From NCBI RefSeq assembly GCF_029891735.1, contig NZ_JANQDH010000043.1, forward strand, positions 1 through 32,915: a DNA stretch of 32,915 bases, read 5' to 3'. The stretch is from Chrysosporum bergii ANA360D. GTDB taxonomy: Bacteria; Cyanobacteriota; Cyanobacteriia; Cyanobacteriales; Nostocaceae. A program made the position numbers and the translations under genes. Every line of letters starts with the position of its first letter. Position 1 is the stretch's first letter. A model generated the notes under the pieces. It was not told the DNA's origin. It saw only the letters and a list, made by a program, of their open reading frames with translations, and made no database searches. Positions 25,020-32,915 of this stretch are shown here, in pieces.

Positions 25020-26339
25020 GTGACTCCCAATCCCACCATTATGCAGGCTGTAGAAAAACTGGGCTACCGAGTGACTGTTGGTGATGTGTCAAGTCAGGCA
25101 GGGTTGAATATTGCCGAGGCTAGTCAAGGGTTGTTAGCTTTGGCCTCTGATGCTGGCGGACATTTACAAGTTGCAGAAACAGGTGATATTGTTTACCAAT
25201 TTCCGCGAAACTTCCGCGATATTTTGCGTAATAAATACCTTCAGATGCGGTTGCGGGAATGGTGGAAAAAAGTATGGAATGTTCTCTTTTACCTGATCCG
25301 TATTTCCTTCGGTATTTTCTTAATTGTTTCCATTGCCCTAATAACTCTGACCATCATTATTATTGTTACTGCTTCTAACTCAGATCGGGAGGGTAACGAT
25401 AGGGGTAGCAGTTCTCGGGAGGGTGGGTTCTTCTTTTTCCCCTTCCCAGATTTATTTTGGTACTTTAGCCCCAATTACTACGGTACCGGCTACCAAGAAC
25501 GGCAATATCAAAGACAACAACGCAGAGGCAATCAAAGTAATTTGAACTTCTTTGAGGCTGTGTTTTCGTTTTTGTTTGGCGATGGTAATCCTAATGCTAA
25601 TTTAGAAGAACGGCGATGGCAAGAAGTTGCTGCTGTGATTGGTAATCATCGTGGTGCTGTAGTAGCAGAACAAATTTCCCCTTATCTCGATGATTTGGGT
25701 GAAAGTTATACACAAGAGTATGAAGATTATATGCTGCCGGTGCTGACTCGATTTAATGGACAACCACAAGTAAGTCCTGAAGGGCAAATTGTCTATTATT
25801 TCCCAGAGTTGCAGGTGAAAGCAACTAAAACCAGTCCTCAGCCAGTACCAAGCCATTTGGAAGAATATCCTTGGCGTTTTAGTGCAGCCAGTTCAGGACA
25901 GATTATGCTGGCGGCTGGTTTGGGTGTGCTTAACTTGGTGGCAGCATTAATATTAGGAGGTTTGATTGCTGATGGTACTGCTGCTGCTCAATTGGGGGGG
26001 TTAGTGGCTTTTGTACAAGGTGTTTACTGGCTGTTGTTGGGTTATGGTACTGGTTTTTTAGCTGTACCATTGGTACGTTATCTTTGGATTCAATGGCGTA
26101 ATCAAAAAATTGCCGCACGTAACCGCGATCGCCTGTCCCGGGTTAAACTATTAGCCAACCCAGATGAAACTTTACTGCGAAAAATCGACTACGCACAGCA
26201 ATTTACCTCAGAAAAAGTCATTGGCAGTGAAGATTTAGTATATTCCACTGAAACCGACTTACTCGACCAAGAAGTTGAGCGTTCCGCACAAATTGACGCT
26301 GAATGGCAAAGGCGCTTACAACAAGGAGGTAGGGAGTAG
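25020..26339 (+). CDS. Conserved cyanobacterial membrane protein (439 aa)
   Basis: The start is GTG with a strong ribosome site (GGAGG eight bases upstream). The N-terminal 60 residues (MQAVEKLGYRVTVGDVSSQAGLNIAEASQGLLAL) look like a small winged-helix or helical domain. A membrane helix follows at about 88-118, then a soluble, Gly/Arg/aromatic-rich region (about 120-190) and a second domain (about 195-260) with a similar helix-turn pattern (WQEVAAVIGNHRGAVVAEQISPYL). Two hydrophobic segments follow at about 295-320 and 328-355, and a charged C-terminus. The two NTD-like segments may be internal repeats. I recall plant plastid-envelope counterparts, annotated without strong evidence as iron-sulfur related. 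Function unknown. Confidence 0.8.
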   Translation: MTPNPTIMQAVEKLGYRVTVGDVSSQAGLNIAEASQGLLALASDAGGHLQVAETGDIVYQFPRNFRDILRNKYLQMRLREWWKKVWNVLFYLIRISFGIFLIVSIALITLTIIIIVTASNSDREGNDRGSSSREGGFFFFPFPDLFWYFSPNYYGTGYQERQYQRQQRRGNQSNLNFFEAVFSFLFGDGNPNANLEERRWQEVAAVIGNHRGAVVAEQISPYLDDLGESYTQEYEDYMLPVLTRFNGQPQVSPEGQIVYYFPELQVKATKTSPQPVPSHLEEYPWRFSAASSGQIMLAAGLGVLNLVAALILGGLIADGTAAAQLGGLVAFVQGVYWLLLGYGTGFLAVPLVRYLWIQWRNQKIAARNRDRLSRVKLLANPDETLLRKIDYAQQFTSEKVIGSEDLVYSTETDLLDQEVERSAQIDAEWQRRLQQGGRE

Positions 26340-26352
26340 GAGAAACCTACTC
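26334..26352. terminator. Hairpin at convergent gene end
   Basis: GAGTAGG (26334-26340) and CCTACTC (26346-26352) pair perfectly around AGAAA, and the stem includes the TAG stop of the 25020-26339 gene. Only TT follows, so if it ends transcription it is a weak terminator. Confidence 0.4.
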
Positions 26353-26429
26353 TTGCCAAAATTACTTAGGGCTGTCTGAATCAAGCTTTCACCTTGATAT
26401 ACCAGGTATTCTACTACCAAATAACTTTG

Positions 26430-27584
26430 TTACTTAGTTTTAATAGGCGTTAAAGTTACTCCTTGGTAATAATGTCCTAAAATTTGCAGGTGGTTGGCTC
26501 CTTGTCGAGCTAGATTGTATGCTCCCCACTGACTCATTCCTAAGCCATGACCAAAGCCTAAACCTTGTAGTACAAAGTTACCAGCCTCATCTCTACTGAT
26601 ACTAAAGCGAGTGCTTTTTAGTTTAAGTGCAGTACGCACTTCTTCACCTTTTAGCACCTTTGTACCTTTATCACCGACAATTTTTAAAACTTTAACGCTA
26701 CGGAAAGGGGAATAGGCTTGTGCGCTCATGTCTTTGACATTGCCCACCCCAGAAATTTTAGAGCTAATTTCCTTGGGAGAAAAAGTTCTTACCCAATTAC
26801 AGGCACTGATATTTTGGTCGTAGTCTTGAACAGCCCGGAGGTAAGCAAGGGGATTTCCCCAAACATCTTCCACATTTTCTGTGTGTCCCCCAGAACAAGC
26901 ATGGAAAACCGAAAGAATAATCTCATTGTTATATGTTAATACTTTCCCTGCGGTAGAATCTACTGCCCCATAAGTAGCAGGAGATTCACTGATGACTCCT
27001 TTGTAAATCTGCCAACGGTCTGGACTATCCCCTAAATCATAGGTGGGATGATTGCGCTGTTGGTTGCGCTTGTAGAGGGCGTAAGTACGAGCGGCGATCG
27101 CTTGGGCTTTCAGTGCCTCTTCTGGCCAGCCAGCATCCATTTCACCACCGATGACACTGTAGAGGTATTCTTCTAAATCAACCCAGTTAATGGCATCTAA
27201 ACCTTTATCTGTCGGTAAAACTAAAGTTCTACCACGATACCAGCGATCGCCAATATAAACAAAACCATCATCTGTTGGTTCAATCCAAAATAAACCAGAC
27301 TGCCACCTATTCAGAGCCACACCACCGGGGATACTTTGGGCACTAAATGAACTCCTAGCTGGCAGTTTTCCGAGAGTACGTCCGGTACTATCTTTAACCA
27401 TGGCAGTTGTGGAACTGCCAACTTTCACTTGATTAACTCCCCTCTGAATTGCCACACGCAGAATTACAGATGCTTGAGCCGGAGCTACTAAAGCCATCCA
27501 CAAGAAGATACCTATCCACCAATGACGTACTTTAACCCGGGAAAATAAAGAACTATTAAACAGTTGAAATTTCATCTTGATCAT
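26430..27584 (-). CDS. SpoIID/LytB-domain protein (exported)
   Basis: About 384 residues. An N-terminal signal sequence with a hydrophobic core (HWWIGIFLWMALVAPAQA) is followed by the SpoIID/LytB domain: YLYSVIGGEMDAGWPEEALK then AQAIAARTYAL, FHACSGGHTENVEDVWGNPL, and the C-terminal GFGHGLGMSQWGAYNLARQG. SpoIID of Bacillus is a lytic transglycosylase with its catalytic Glu in the GEM-type motif, which is present here. In cyanobacteria the family probably trims peptidoglycan or activates amidases in the periplasm. The frame could start at GTG 27593 or ATG 27575 as well; I chose the ATG at 27584. No clear ribosome site is visible. Confidence 0.88.
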   Translation of the reverse strand: MIKMKFQLFNSSLFSRVKVRHWWIGIFLWMALVAPAQASVILRVAIQRGVNQVKVGSSTTAMVKDSTGRTLGKLPARSSFSAQSIPGGVALNRWQSGLFWIEPTDDGFVYIGDRWYRGRTLVLPTDKGLDAINWVDLEEYLYSVIGGEMDAGWPEEALKAQAIAARTYALYKRNQQRNHPTYDLGDSPDRWQIYKGVISESPATYGAVDSTAGKVLTYNNEIILSVFHACSGGHTENVEDVWGNPLAYLRAVQDYDQNISACNWVRTFSPKEISSKISGVGNVKDMSAQAYSPFRSVKVLKIVGDKGTKVLKGEEVRTALKLKSTRFSISRDEAGNFVLQGLGFGHGLGMSQWGAYNLARQGANHLQILGHYYQGVTLTPIKTK

Positions 27585-27599
27585 TGAAATCACATTTAA

Positions 27600-27985
27600 C
27601 TATCTGTTTGACCCTCTGGACCATAGTCTTTACTACCTAAGATAAGACTATTATCTACCCTGGGAAGTTGCCAGTTCTTTATAATTATGCAATAGTCATT
27701 AGTCATCAGTGATTAGTTTTTGGTTTTTCGTATAGGGCTTCCTAAACAAGCCTGCGATAAGCAGTATAAATAATCTACTGTAGCCATATGTGGGTCCATG
27801 TTCTTTAATGGCAACCACAATAATTATTATTTCTCTAGCCAGGTAAATGTTATCTAGAAGCCACGACAAAAGCGGCAGCAACCACACAAGCGGTTACCAC
27901 GTTTTGGAAATTGTCAAGGGTATTGGTCAGGTAATTTTTAATTTTTAACTACCCACTACCCACTAATGGCTCTAATCTCCTAATT
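27600..27985. other. Intergenic region with short tandem repeats
   Basis: About 390 bases with no supported gene. It contains short degenerate repeats (GTCATTAGTCATCAGTGATTAG near 27698-27716, and ACTACCCACTACCCACTA near 27947-27964). These resemble the short tandem repeats common in heterocystous cyanobacteria. A 62-residue minus-strand frame here has no recognisable features and runs through the repeats, so I do not call it. Confidence 0.5.
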
Positions 27986-27988
27986 TGA

Positions 27989-28376
27989 TCAAAAAGTATT
28001 TGGCAATTCTGCAATTGTGTTGGCTACAACAATAGTGCGGAAAATATGCTGCAAGCGCTCTAAATCAGAAACTTCGGTGATTTGGGGCATTAACTCCAAA
28101 CCACGGTTACCAAATTTAGCTTCTAAAACCGTGGCGATGTTGGATAAAATTTCCTCTCGCCTTCCCCGTTGTTCACCAATACGAATACCACGCTGCTCAA
28201 TTTCTTGATACCAGGGCGACTCACGTAACACAGCCATATCCCACCTCATAATTTCTTGAACTAACCTACTCTCCAGTACAAAAGTAGCAAAAAACGCCAG
28301 TACAGTTTCTAGTTGACTTAACTGTTCATCGTAAATAACATTACATCCAGAACTGTTGATAAATTTGAGTAGTTTG
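27989..28376 (-). pseudogene. C-terminal remnant of Rpn/DUF4351-type PD-(D/E)XK nuclease family
   Basis: The frame runs open from about 28376 to the stop at 27989 (about 128 codons). It reads LETVLAFFATFVLESRLVQE then IMRWDMAVLRESPWYQEIEQ and RGIRIGEQRGRREEIL, the typical C-terminal half of transposon-associated Rpn-type proteins, which are abundant in cyanobacteria. There is no in-frame start before MRWDM at 28249, and the N-terminal nuclease half (PD-(D/E)XK motif) is absent because the ribonuclease Z gene lies directly upstream. So it is a truncated fossil. An 86-residue protein from 28249 could be made, but would lack the catalytic half. Confidence 0.7.
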
Positions 28377-28383
28377 TATTTTT

Positions 28384-29343
28384 TTACTGAATGATTTCCG
28401 TTAATTCAGCTTCTCGTCGCCTGGGTACAGCATAACTCCAGAAATCATAAGCCATATCTGTATTGGGAAAAATTGCCCTGGCCTCATCCAGTAAATCTTT
28501 TAACTCTATGGGGTTTCCGGGAGCATAACGGGGACTGAAATGAGTCATAATCAGCCGATGCACTCCTGCTGCTAAGGCTGTTTGCGCCGCCATAGTGGTG
28601 GTAGAATGCAGTCGCTGAAAGGCTAAATCCGCATCTTGGTGGGCAAAGGTAGCCTCATGAATTAATACATCGGCATCTTGGGCTAATTCCACCGCACCAT
28701 CAGAATAAATTGTATCTGTACAGTAGGCTATTTTGCGTCCAATTTCTGTAGCACCACATAATTCAGTACCCTTAATTATTCGTCCATCGGCGAGAGTAAC
28801 TGTTTGACCACGCTTGAGTTGTCCGTAAATTCGACCGGGAGGAATGGCCAAGGCTTGGGCTTTTTCCACATCAAAGCGTCCTGGTCGGTCTTTTTCTGCT
28901 ATGCGATAACCAAATGCTGTGATGCGGTGATGTAAAAGACCACAGCTAACGGTATATTCTTCGTCCTCATAAATTATTCCCGGATGGACAACATGAACTT
29001 TCACCGGATAGGAAAAATGTGTGTGGGAGTAACGTGTACAGGCTTGGATATATTCATTTAATCCAGGCGGTCCGTAAATATCCACTCGTTCGACATTACC
29101 ACCTAAACCGCAACTGGCCAGCAGTCCCATTAAGCCAAATATATGGTCACCGTGCAGATGGGTGATAAAAATCCGGGATAGTTGGCTCATTTTTAGGTCA
29201 CTCCGCAAAATTTGATGCTGAGTACCTTCGCCACAGTCAAATAACCATAGTTCCGCCCTTTGGGGTAATCTTACCGCCAGGCTGGAAACATTACGCGATC
29301 GCGTGGGTACACCAGAACTCGTCCCTAAAAATGTGATCTGCAC
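28384..29343 (-). CDS. rnz: Ribonuclease Z
   Basis: A 319-residue metallo-beta-lactamase-fold endonuclease that removes 3' trailers from tRNA precursors. Seen: [20 protein letters not shown] at the start, DCGEGTQHQ (36-44), the zinc-binding THLHGDH motif (61-67; H62, H64, D66, H67), YCTDT in the middle, HEATF for later ligands, and MTHFSPRY near the end. Length matches the short (bacterial) form. CCA is not encoded in the tRNA gene of this window, which fits the need for RNase Z processing. The start ATG is standard, with no strong ribosome site. It is transcribed away from the 29550 gene. Confidence 0.95.
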   Translation of the reverse strand: MQITFLGTSSGVPTRSRNVSSLAVRLPQRAELWLFDCGEGTQHQILRSDLKMSQLSRIFITHLHGDHIFGLMGLLASCGLGGNVERVDIYGPPGLNEYIQACTRYSHTHFSYPVKVHVVHPGIIYEDEEYTVSCGLLHHRITAFGYRIAEKDRPGRFDVEKAQALAIPPGRIYGQLKRGQTVTLADGRIIKGTELCGATEIGRKIAYCTDTIYSDGAVELAQDADVLIHEATFAHQDADLAFQRLHSTTTMAAQTALAAGVHRLIMTHFSPRYAPGNPIELKDLLDEARAIFPNTDMAYDFWSYAVPRRREAELTEIIQ

Positions 29344-29549
29344 AGCGTTTTTTGGCCTTCCTCTTGATCTACTTTACCCTTGTTGTTTCTTACCTTCTAT
29401 ATTGACACGGTTTTTGAGCAAAATACTTTCCCTTGTATTGGGATATGTTAATTATTTTTCTCAGCTTTAAAGCAGAAGTACACAAGAGAAAATGTGAATT
29501 ACACTAACTCACATCTGCCAACCTGTACTAGCCAGAAGCACAAAACAGT

Positions 29550-30689
29550 ATGACAGGCATAGAATTTAACAGATCTCCTCAATTTTCTCTAGGGATGGAG
29601 ATTGAATTGCAACTGCTTAATCCTAATACCCTGCAATTAGTAGATGGGATTTTACCTTTGTTAGCAGAAGATGGGGAAAATTCTTTCATTCAGCCAGAGT
29701 TTAACCAAGCATCAGTGGAAATTTTTTCGCCCGTGTGTGGGAATATCCATGAGTTAGAAACCAGTATTTTGGCCATTCTTTCTCGCCTTAAAACCAAATG
29801 CCAAAACCTAGGGATGAATATTTGTACAGCTGGTACTCATCCATTTTGCCATCGCTTTACCACCGTTACCCCCATTCCCAGATATATCGCCCAACAGACT
29901 GCATCTGGCTATTTAGCAGATATGATGATGACTTTTGCTTTGCATATTCATGTAGGAATGCCATCAGGTGATGCAGCAATAGATATGATGGCTAGGCTGA
30001 AACCTTATCTGCCCATTTTACTAGCCCTGTCTGCCAGTTCCCCTTTTTGGTGGGGTCATGATACCGCTTTTGCTTCTTATCGCCACTGCTTCCTATCATC
30101 CATGAGAACCTATGGTATGCCTCCCAGGTTTAAAAGTTGGCAGGATTTTGCTGATTTCTTTATCACCGCCCGACACGCTGGAATGTGGGAGATTATTCGG
30201 GATATTCATTGGGACTTACGCCCCCAACCTGATTTAGGAACTTTAGAGGTGAGGGTGATGGATGCTCAACCAACAGTCAAAGAATCAATTATGCTGGCAG
30301 CCTTCGTCCATTGTTTGATATTGTATCTTTATGATTGCCGGGAAAGAAAAGAAACAGGATTTTTGTTAACTCCTCTACCTTGGTTAATGGAAAAAGAAAA
30401 CTTTTTTAGAGCCTCTCGCTGGGGTTTAGATGCCCATTATATTGAAGATCACCAAGGCAACAGCAGACCCATCAGGGATATAGTCCAGGATATTATCAAT
30501 GCGATCGCCATGACTGCGGATATTTTAGAAGAAAAGTGGTATTTAAATCTACTGGCACAACGACTGGAAACAGGCCCTAGCTATATCCGCCAGCGACAAG
30601 TATTTAAAAGTACCGGTTCTTTAAAAGCGGTGGTTGCTTCTTTAGTCAGGGAACTAGAAGAAGAATTAACTTCATTCAGCAAAGCTTGA
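29550..30689 (+). CDS. YbdK-type carboxylate-amine ligase (GCS2 family)
   Basis: A 379-residue protein of the glutamate-cysteine ligase 2 family (PF04107; TIGR02050-like, the group related to cyanobacterial GshA but distinct from the true enzyme). Seen: the N-terminal SLGMEIELQLL motif (13-23) with acids that bind metal and ATP, TAGTHPF (about 92-98), ALHIHVGMPSG (about 129-139), and DLGTLEVRVMDAQPT (about 228-242). YbdK in E. coli has only weak glutamate-cysteine ligase activity. The natural substrate is not established for this group. It has a 63-base gap to the agmatinase-family gene, so the two may be cotranscribed. Confidence 0.85.
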   Translation: MTGIEFNRSPQFSLGMEIELQLLNPNTLQLVDGILPLLAEDGENSFIQPEFNQASVEIFSPVCGNIHELETSILAILSRLKTKCQNLGMNICTAGTHPFCHRFTTVTPIPRYIAQQTASGYLADMMMTFALHIHVGMPSGDAAIDMMARLKPYLPILLALSASSPFWWGHDTAFASYRHCFLSSMRTYGMPPRFKSWQDFADFFITARHAGMWEIIRDIHWDLRPQPDLGTLEVRVMDAQPTVKESIMLAAFVHCLILYLYDCRERKETGFLLTPLPWLMEKENFFRASRWGLDAHYIEDHQGNSRPIRDIVQDIINAIAMTADILEEKWYLNLLAQRLETGPSYIRQRQVFKSTGSLKAVVASLVRELEEELTSFSKA

Positions 30690-30752
30690 TTTTTTAGCTA
30701 GGATGTATTTGGGTGTACGTTAACAGCTGATCCAGGCCTGTATCAAACCATT

Positions 30753-31790
30753 ATGACTGAAAAACCAGACTACAATCCCAGTGGCGTAGGTGAAATAAAT
30801 GGCAACATTTTCGGCTTGCCATACGATTATCAATCTGCCAACCTGATTATCATTCCTGTACCCTGGGAAGTAACTGTATCTTATGGTGGTGGTACAGCCA
30901 ACGGACCACAGCGAATCCTCGACGCTTCAGTTCAACTAGATTTGTTTGATTTTCATCATCCTGAAGGCTGGAAACAGGGAATTTTTATGATGAAAGTTCC
31001 CCAAGATATCTTAGAAAAAAACACATATTACCGCACCTTAGCAGCCAAAATCATCACCCGACTAGAACAAGGGCAACAATTGACACACCCGCCAGATTTA
31101 ACTTCGCTACTCTCAGAAATTAATCAAGCCGGGGAACAGGTGAATAAATGGTTATTCACCCAGTGTCAAGCAGCAATGAAACAAGGGAAACGAGTTGCAG
31201 TTATTGGTGGTGATCACAGTGTACCTTTAGGTTACTTCCAAGCATTAGCGGCTAAATACGCTAATTACGGCATTTTACACATTGATGCCCATGCAGATTT
31301 ACGCAACGCCTATGAGGGATTTACCTATTCCCATGCGTCTATTATGTTTAATGCCCTGAAAATACCCCAAATATCCCAGTTAGTGCAGGTGGGCTTGCGT
31401 GACATTTCCCATGATGAAATGGCAATGATTGATCAATCAAACGGACGGATTATTGGTTACTATGACCCAATTATTAAACAAAAGCTCTACTCTGGCAGCA
31501 CTTGGATTGATTTATGCCGAGAAATTATTAGTCATTTACCAGAATATGTTTACATTAGTTTTGATGTGGATGGACTTGACCCCAAACTTTGCCCAAGTAC
31601 GGGTACTCCTGTTCCTGGGGGGTTAGAGTTAGAGCAAACTTTTTGTTTATTTCGGGAGTTGGTAAACAGCGAACGTAAAATTATTGGTTTTGATGTCTGC
31701 GAAGTGGGTGATAGTGAATGGGATGGCAATGTTGGGGCGCGAATTGTTTACAAACTAGGGAATTTAATGGATTTATCTTTAAGTTCATGA
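30753..31790 (+). CDS. Arginase/agmatinase-family hydrolase
   Basis: A 345-residue ureohydrolase. Seen: the binuclear metal site GGDHSVPLG (H155), IDAHADL (D178, H180, D182) and SFDVDGLDP (D271, D273), all intact. The N-terminal NPSGVGEINGNIFGLPY (8-24) plus VPWEVTVSYGGGT (36-48) is a cyanobacterial-type extension. Likely reactions are hydrolysis of agmatine to putrescine and urea, or of a related guanidino compound. One Synechocystis member of this family (Sll1077) was shown to hydrolyse free guanidine, so the name agmatinase should be treated with care. No guanidine riboswitch is visible in the short upstream gap. Confidence 0.88.
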   Translation: MTEKPDYNPSGVGEINGNIFGLPYDYQSANLIIIPVPWEVTVSYGGGTANGPQRILDASVQLDLFDFHHPEGWKQGIFMMKVPQDILEKNTYYRTLAAKIITRLEQGQQLTHPPDLTSLLSEINQAGEQVNKWLFTQCQAAMKQGKRVAVIGGDHSVPLGYFQALAAKYANYGILHIDAHADLRNAYEGFTYSHASIMFNALKIPQISQLVQVGLRDISHDEMAMIDQSNGRIIGYYDPIIKQKLYSGSTWIDLCREIISHLPEYVYISFDVDGLDPKLCPSTGTPVPGGLELEQTFCLFRELVNSERKIIGFDVCEVGDSEWDGNVGARIVYKLGNLMDLSLSS

Positions 31791-31868
31791 AACCATATGT
31801 AGTGCAATTGCGCGAAGCGCGGTGCCAGAGGCAATCCCTCCAATTCCAAGATCATTCCTCAACAGGAT

Positions 31869-31883
31869 ACAATACTGTATTGT
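31869..31883. promoter_or_regulatory. Perfect 7-1-7 palindrome before SpmA-like gene
   Basis: ACAATAC-T-GTATTGT is a perfect inverted repeat 21 bases before the ATG at 31905. The position suits a repressor operator overlapping the promoter or leader. No specific regulator can be named. A GCGCGAAGCGCG hairpin (about 31811-31822) precedes it and may end the agmatinase-family transcript. Confidence 0.4.
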
Positions 31884-31904
31884 CATCCCAGTCTATATAG
31901 ATAG

Positions 31905-32915
31905 ATGAAAAAATCATCATCCCCCCTCAATGCCATTTGGCTATTTATGATTGTTTCCGCCACAGTGGTGGCAGCCTATAACGGTAATATGGCCGCTTTA
32001 ACAGAGGCATCCTTTACAGCAGCTGAAACTGCCGTCACCCTGGCCATTGGACTAATCGGGGCTATGGCGCTGTGGTTGGGAATTATGAAAGTGGCTGAAA
32101 CCGCAGGGATGATGCGATTTATTGCCCGCTTAATTCGTCCGGTGATGAGTAGACTTTTCCCGGAAATTCCCGTTAATCATCCCGCTATGTCGGCAATGGT
32201 CATGAATATGGCAGCCAACGCCTTGGGCTTAGGAAATGCTGCTACCCCCATGGGTTTAAAGGCTATGGCAGAACTGAATAAACTTAACCCCTATCCGGGA
32301 ACGGCTACACCTGCCATGTGTTTGTTTTTGGCCATTAATACCTCCTCTGTTACACTGTTACCCCTCAGTGTAATTACTGTCCGGGCTAGTGCTGGGGCGA
32401 GCAATCCTGCGGCAATTGTCCTGCCCTCAATTATTGCTACCATTATTTCTACAGCGATCGCCATTATCGCTTGTAAACTTTTTGCCCGTAGTGCATCCCC
32501 TCATCTAACCCCTTTATCATCCCCATTAGAAACCACAGACAGCAAAACCCCTGAAGACGAAAACCCCGGAACCGAATTAATTCCTCCGGGTATAATTGGT
32601 AATATCGTTTTCGGAGGGTTAATTGTAGCATTTTTAGCAGCTGTATCCTATCGCCTCTCTATCCGAGGATTGCCTCATATATTTAGTATGGTTTTTATTA
32701 GTAACCTTTCTAACTGGCTACTACCCATTTTAATTTGTTTATTCTTGTTATTTGGCTATTTCCGCGGGGTAAAGGTTTACGAAGTTCTCACCGAGGGAGC
32801 AAAAGAAGGCTTTGAAATTGCCGTCCGCATCATACCGTTTTTAGTAGCAATTTTTGTGGCTATTGGGATGTTTCGCGCTAGTGGCGCTCTTGATATCCTT
32901 ACTGCCATCATTTCT
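31905..32915 (+). CDS. SpmA/SpmB-like membrane protein, nucleoside-recognition (Gate) domain, partial
   Basis: A gene cut by the right window edge; 337 codons are present with no stop. It begins MKKSSSPLNAIWLFMIVSAT and contains TAAETAVTLAIGLIGAMALW, HPAMSAMVMNMAANALGLGN and AATPMGLKAM, the spore maturation protein A pattern of the nucleoside-recognition/Gate family. A linker of about 40 polar residues follows, then a second block (TEGAKEGFEIAVRIIPFLVA) that matches SpmB. So this is an SpmA-SpmB fusion, the usual form in cyanobacteria, which do not form spores. Role unknown; membrane transport is inferred from the domain. Confidence 0.85.
   Translation, partial: MKKSSSPLNAIWLFMIVSATVVAAYNGNMAALTEASFTAAETAVTLAIGLIGAMALWLGIMKVAETAGMMRFIARLIRPVMSRLFPEIPVNHPAMSAMVMNMAANALGLGNAATPMGLKAMAELNKLNPYPGTATPAMCLFLAINTSSVTLLPLSVITVRASAGASNPAAIVLPSIIATIISTAIAIIACKLFARSASPHLTPLSSPLETTDSKTPEDENPGTELIPPGIIGNIVFGGLIVAFLAAVSYRLSIRGLPHIFSMVFISNLSNWLLPILICLFLLFGYFRGVKVYEVLTEGAKEGFEIAVRIIPFLVAIFVAIGMFRASGALDILTAIIS

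Noticed and set aside
27699-27887. 62-residue minus-strand ORF after the SpoIID-type gene
   Set aside because: It overlaps short repeats and ends in them; no domain or start signal.

Overview
The window looks like chromosomal DNA of a filamentous, probably nitrogen-fixing (Nostocales-type) cyanobacterium. The evidence is repeated GCGATCGC (HIP1) octamers, a low-GC genome rich in short palindromic repeats typical of that order, and cyanobacterial-type housekeeping genes. The assignment rests on style and recalled families, not on a database search.

Layout: (1) 1-500: a 3' fragment of a tRNA-Leu(CAA), a small basic ORF and a strong hairpin terminator. (2) 800-12226, plus strand: a surface-polysaccharide operon with a WecG/TagA-type glycosyltransferase, a Wzx-type flippase, a pyruvyl transferase, a MurB-like flavoprotein, five GT4-type glycosyltransferases and a Wzy/O-antigen-ligase-type membrane protein. 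(3) 12227-20979, minus strand: a lasso-peptide (RiPP) operon, in transcription order B1 (leader-binding), B2 (protease), C (cyclase), two short precursor genes at 18130-17954 and 17921-17748, an HprK-like kinase, an ABC exporter, a nucleotidyltransferase-fold protein and a secreted beta-helix protein. (4) 21369-21440: tRNA-Gln(UUG) with its own promoter and terminator. (5) 22003-24270: a Wzc-type polysaccharide co-polymerase and tyrosine kinase, which would work with the Wzx/Wzy genes of the first operon. (6) 24347-32915: ordinary chromosomal genes: two conserved hypotheticals, a SpoIID/LytB protein, a degraded Rpn-type nuclease fragment, ribonuclease Z, a YbdK-type carboxylate-amine ligase, an arginase/agmatinase-family hydrolase, and a SpmA/SpmB-like membrane protein cut by the right edge.

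The main discovery is the lasso operon. Its two precursors have almost identical leaders, diverging cores, a conserved candidate ring (Val1 to Asp9 of the core), unusually long predicted cores (37 and 38 residues) and a C-terminal serine in both. Lasso-peptide kinases of the HprK-like family are known to phosphorylate the C-terminal serine, so the neighbouring kinase gene gives a concrete prediction: a phosphorylated lasso peptide, possibly further modified by the nucleotidyltransferase, exported by the ABC protein. The operon lies between the polysaccharide assembly genes and the Wzc-type gene, and its last stop codon directly abuts the last stop codon of the polysaccharide operon.
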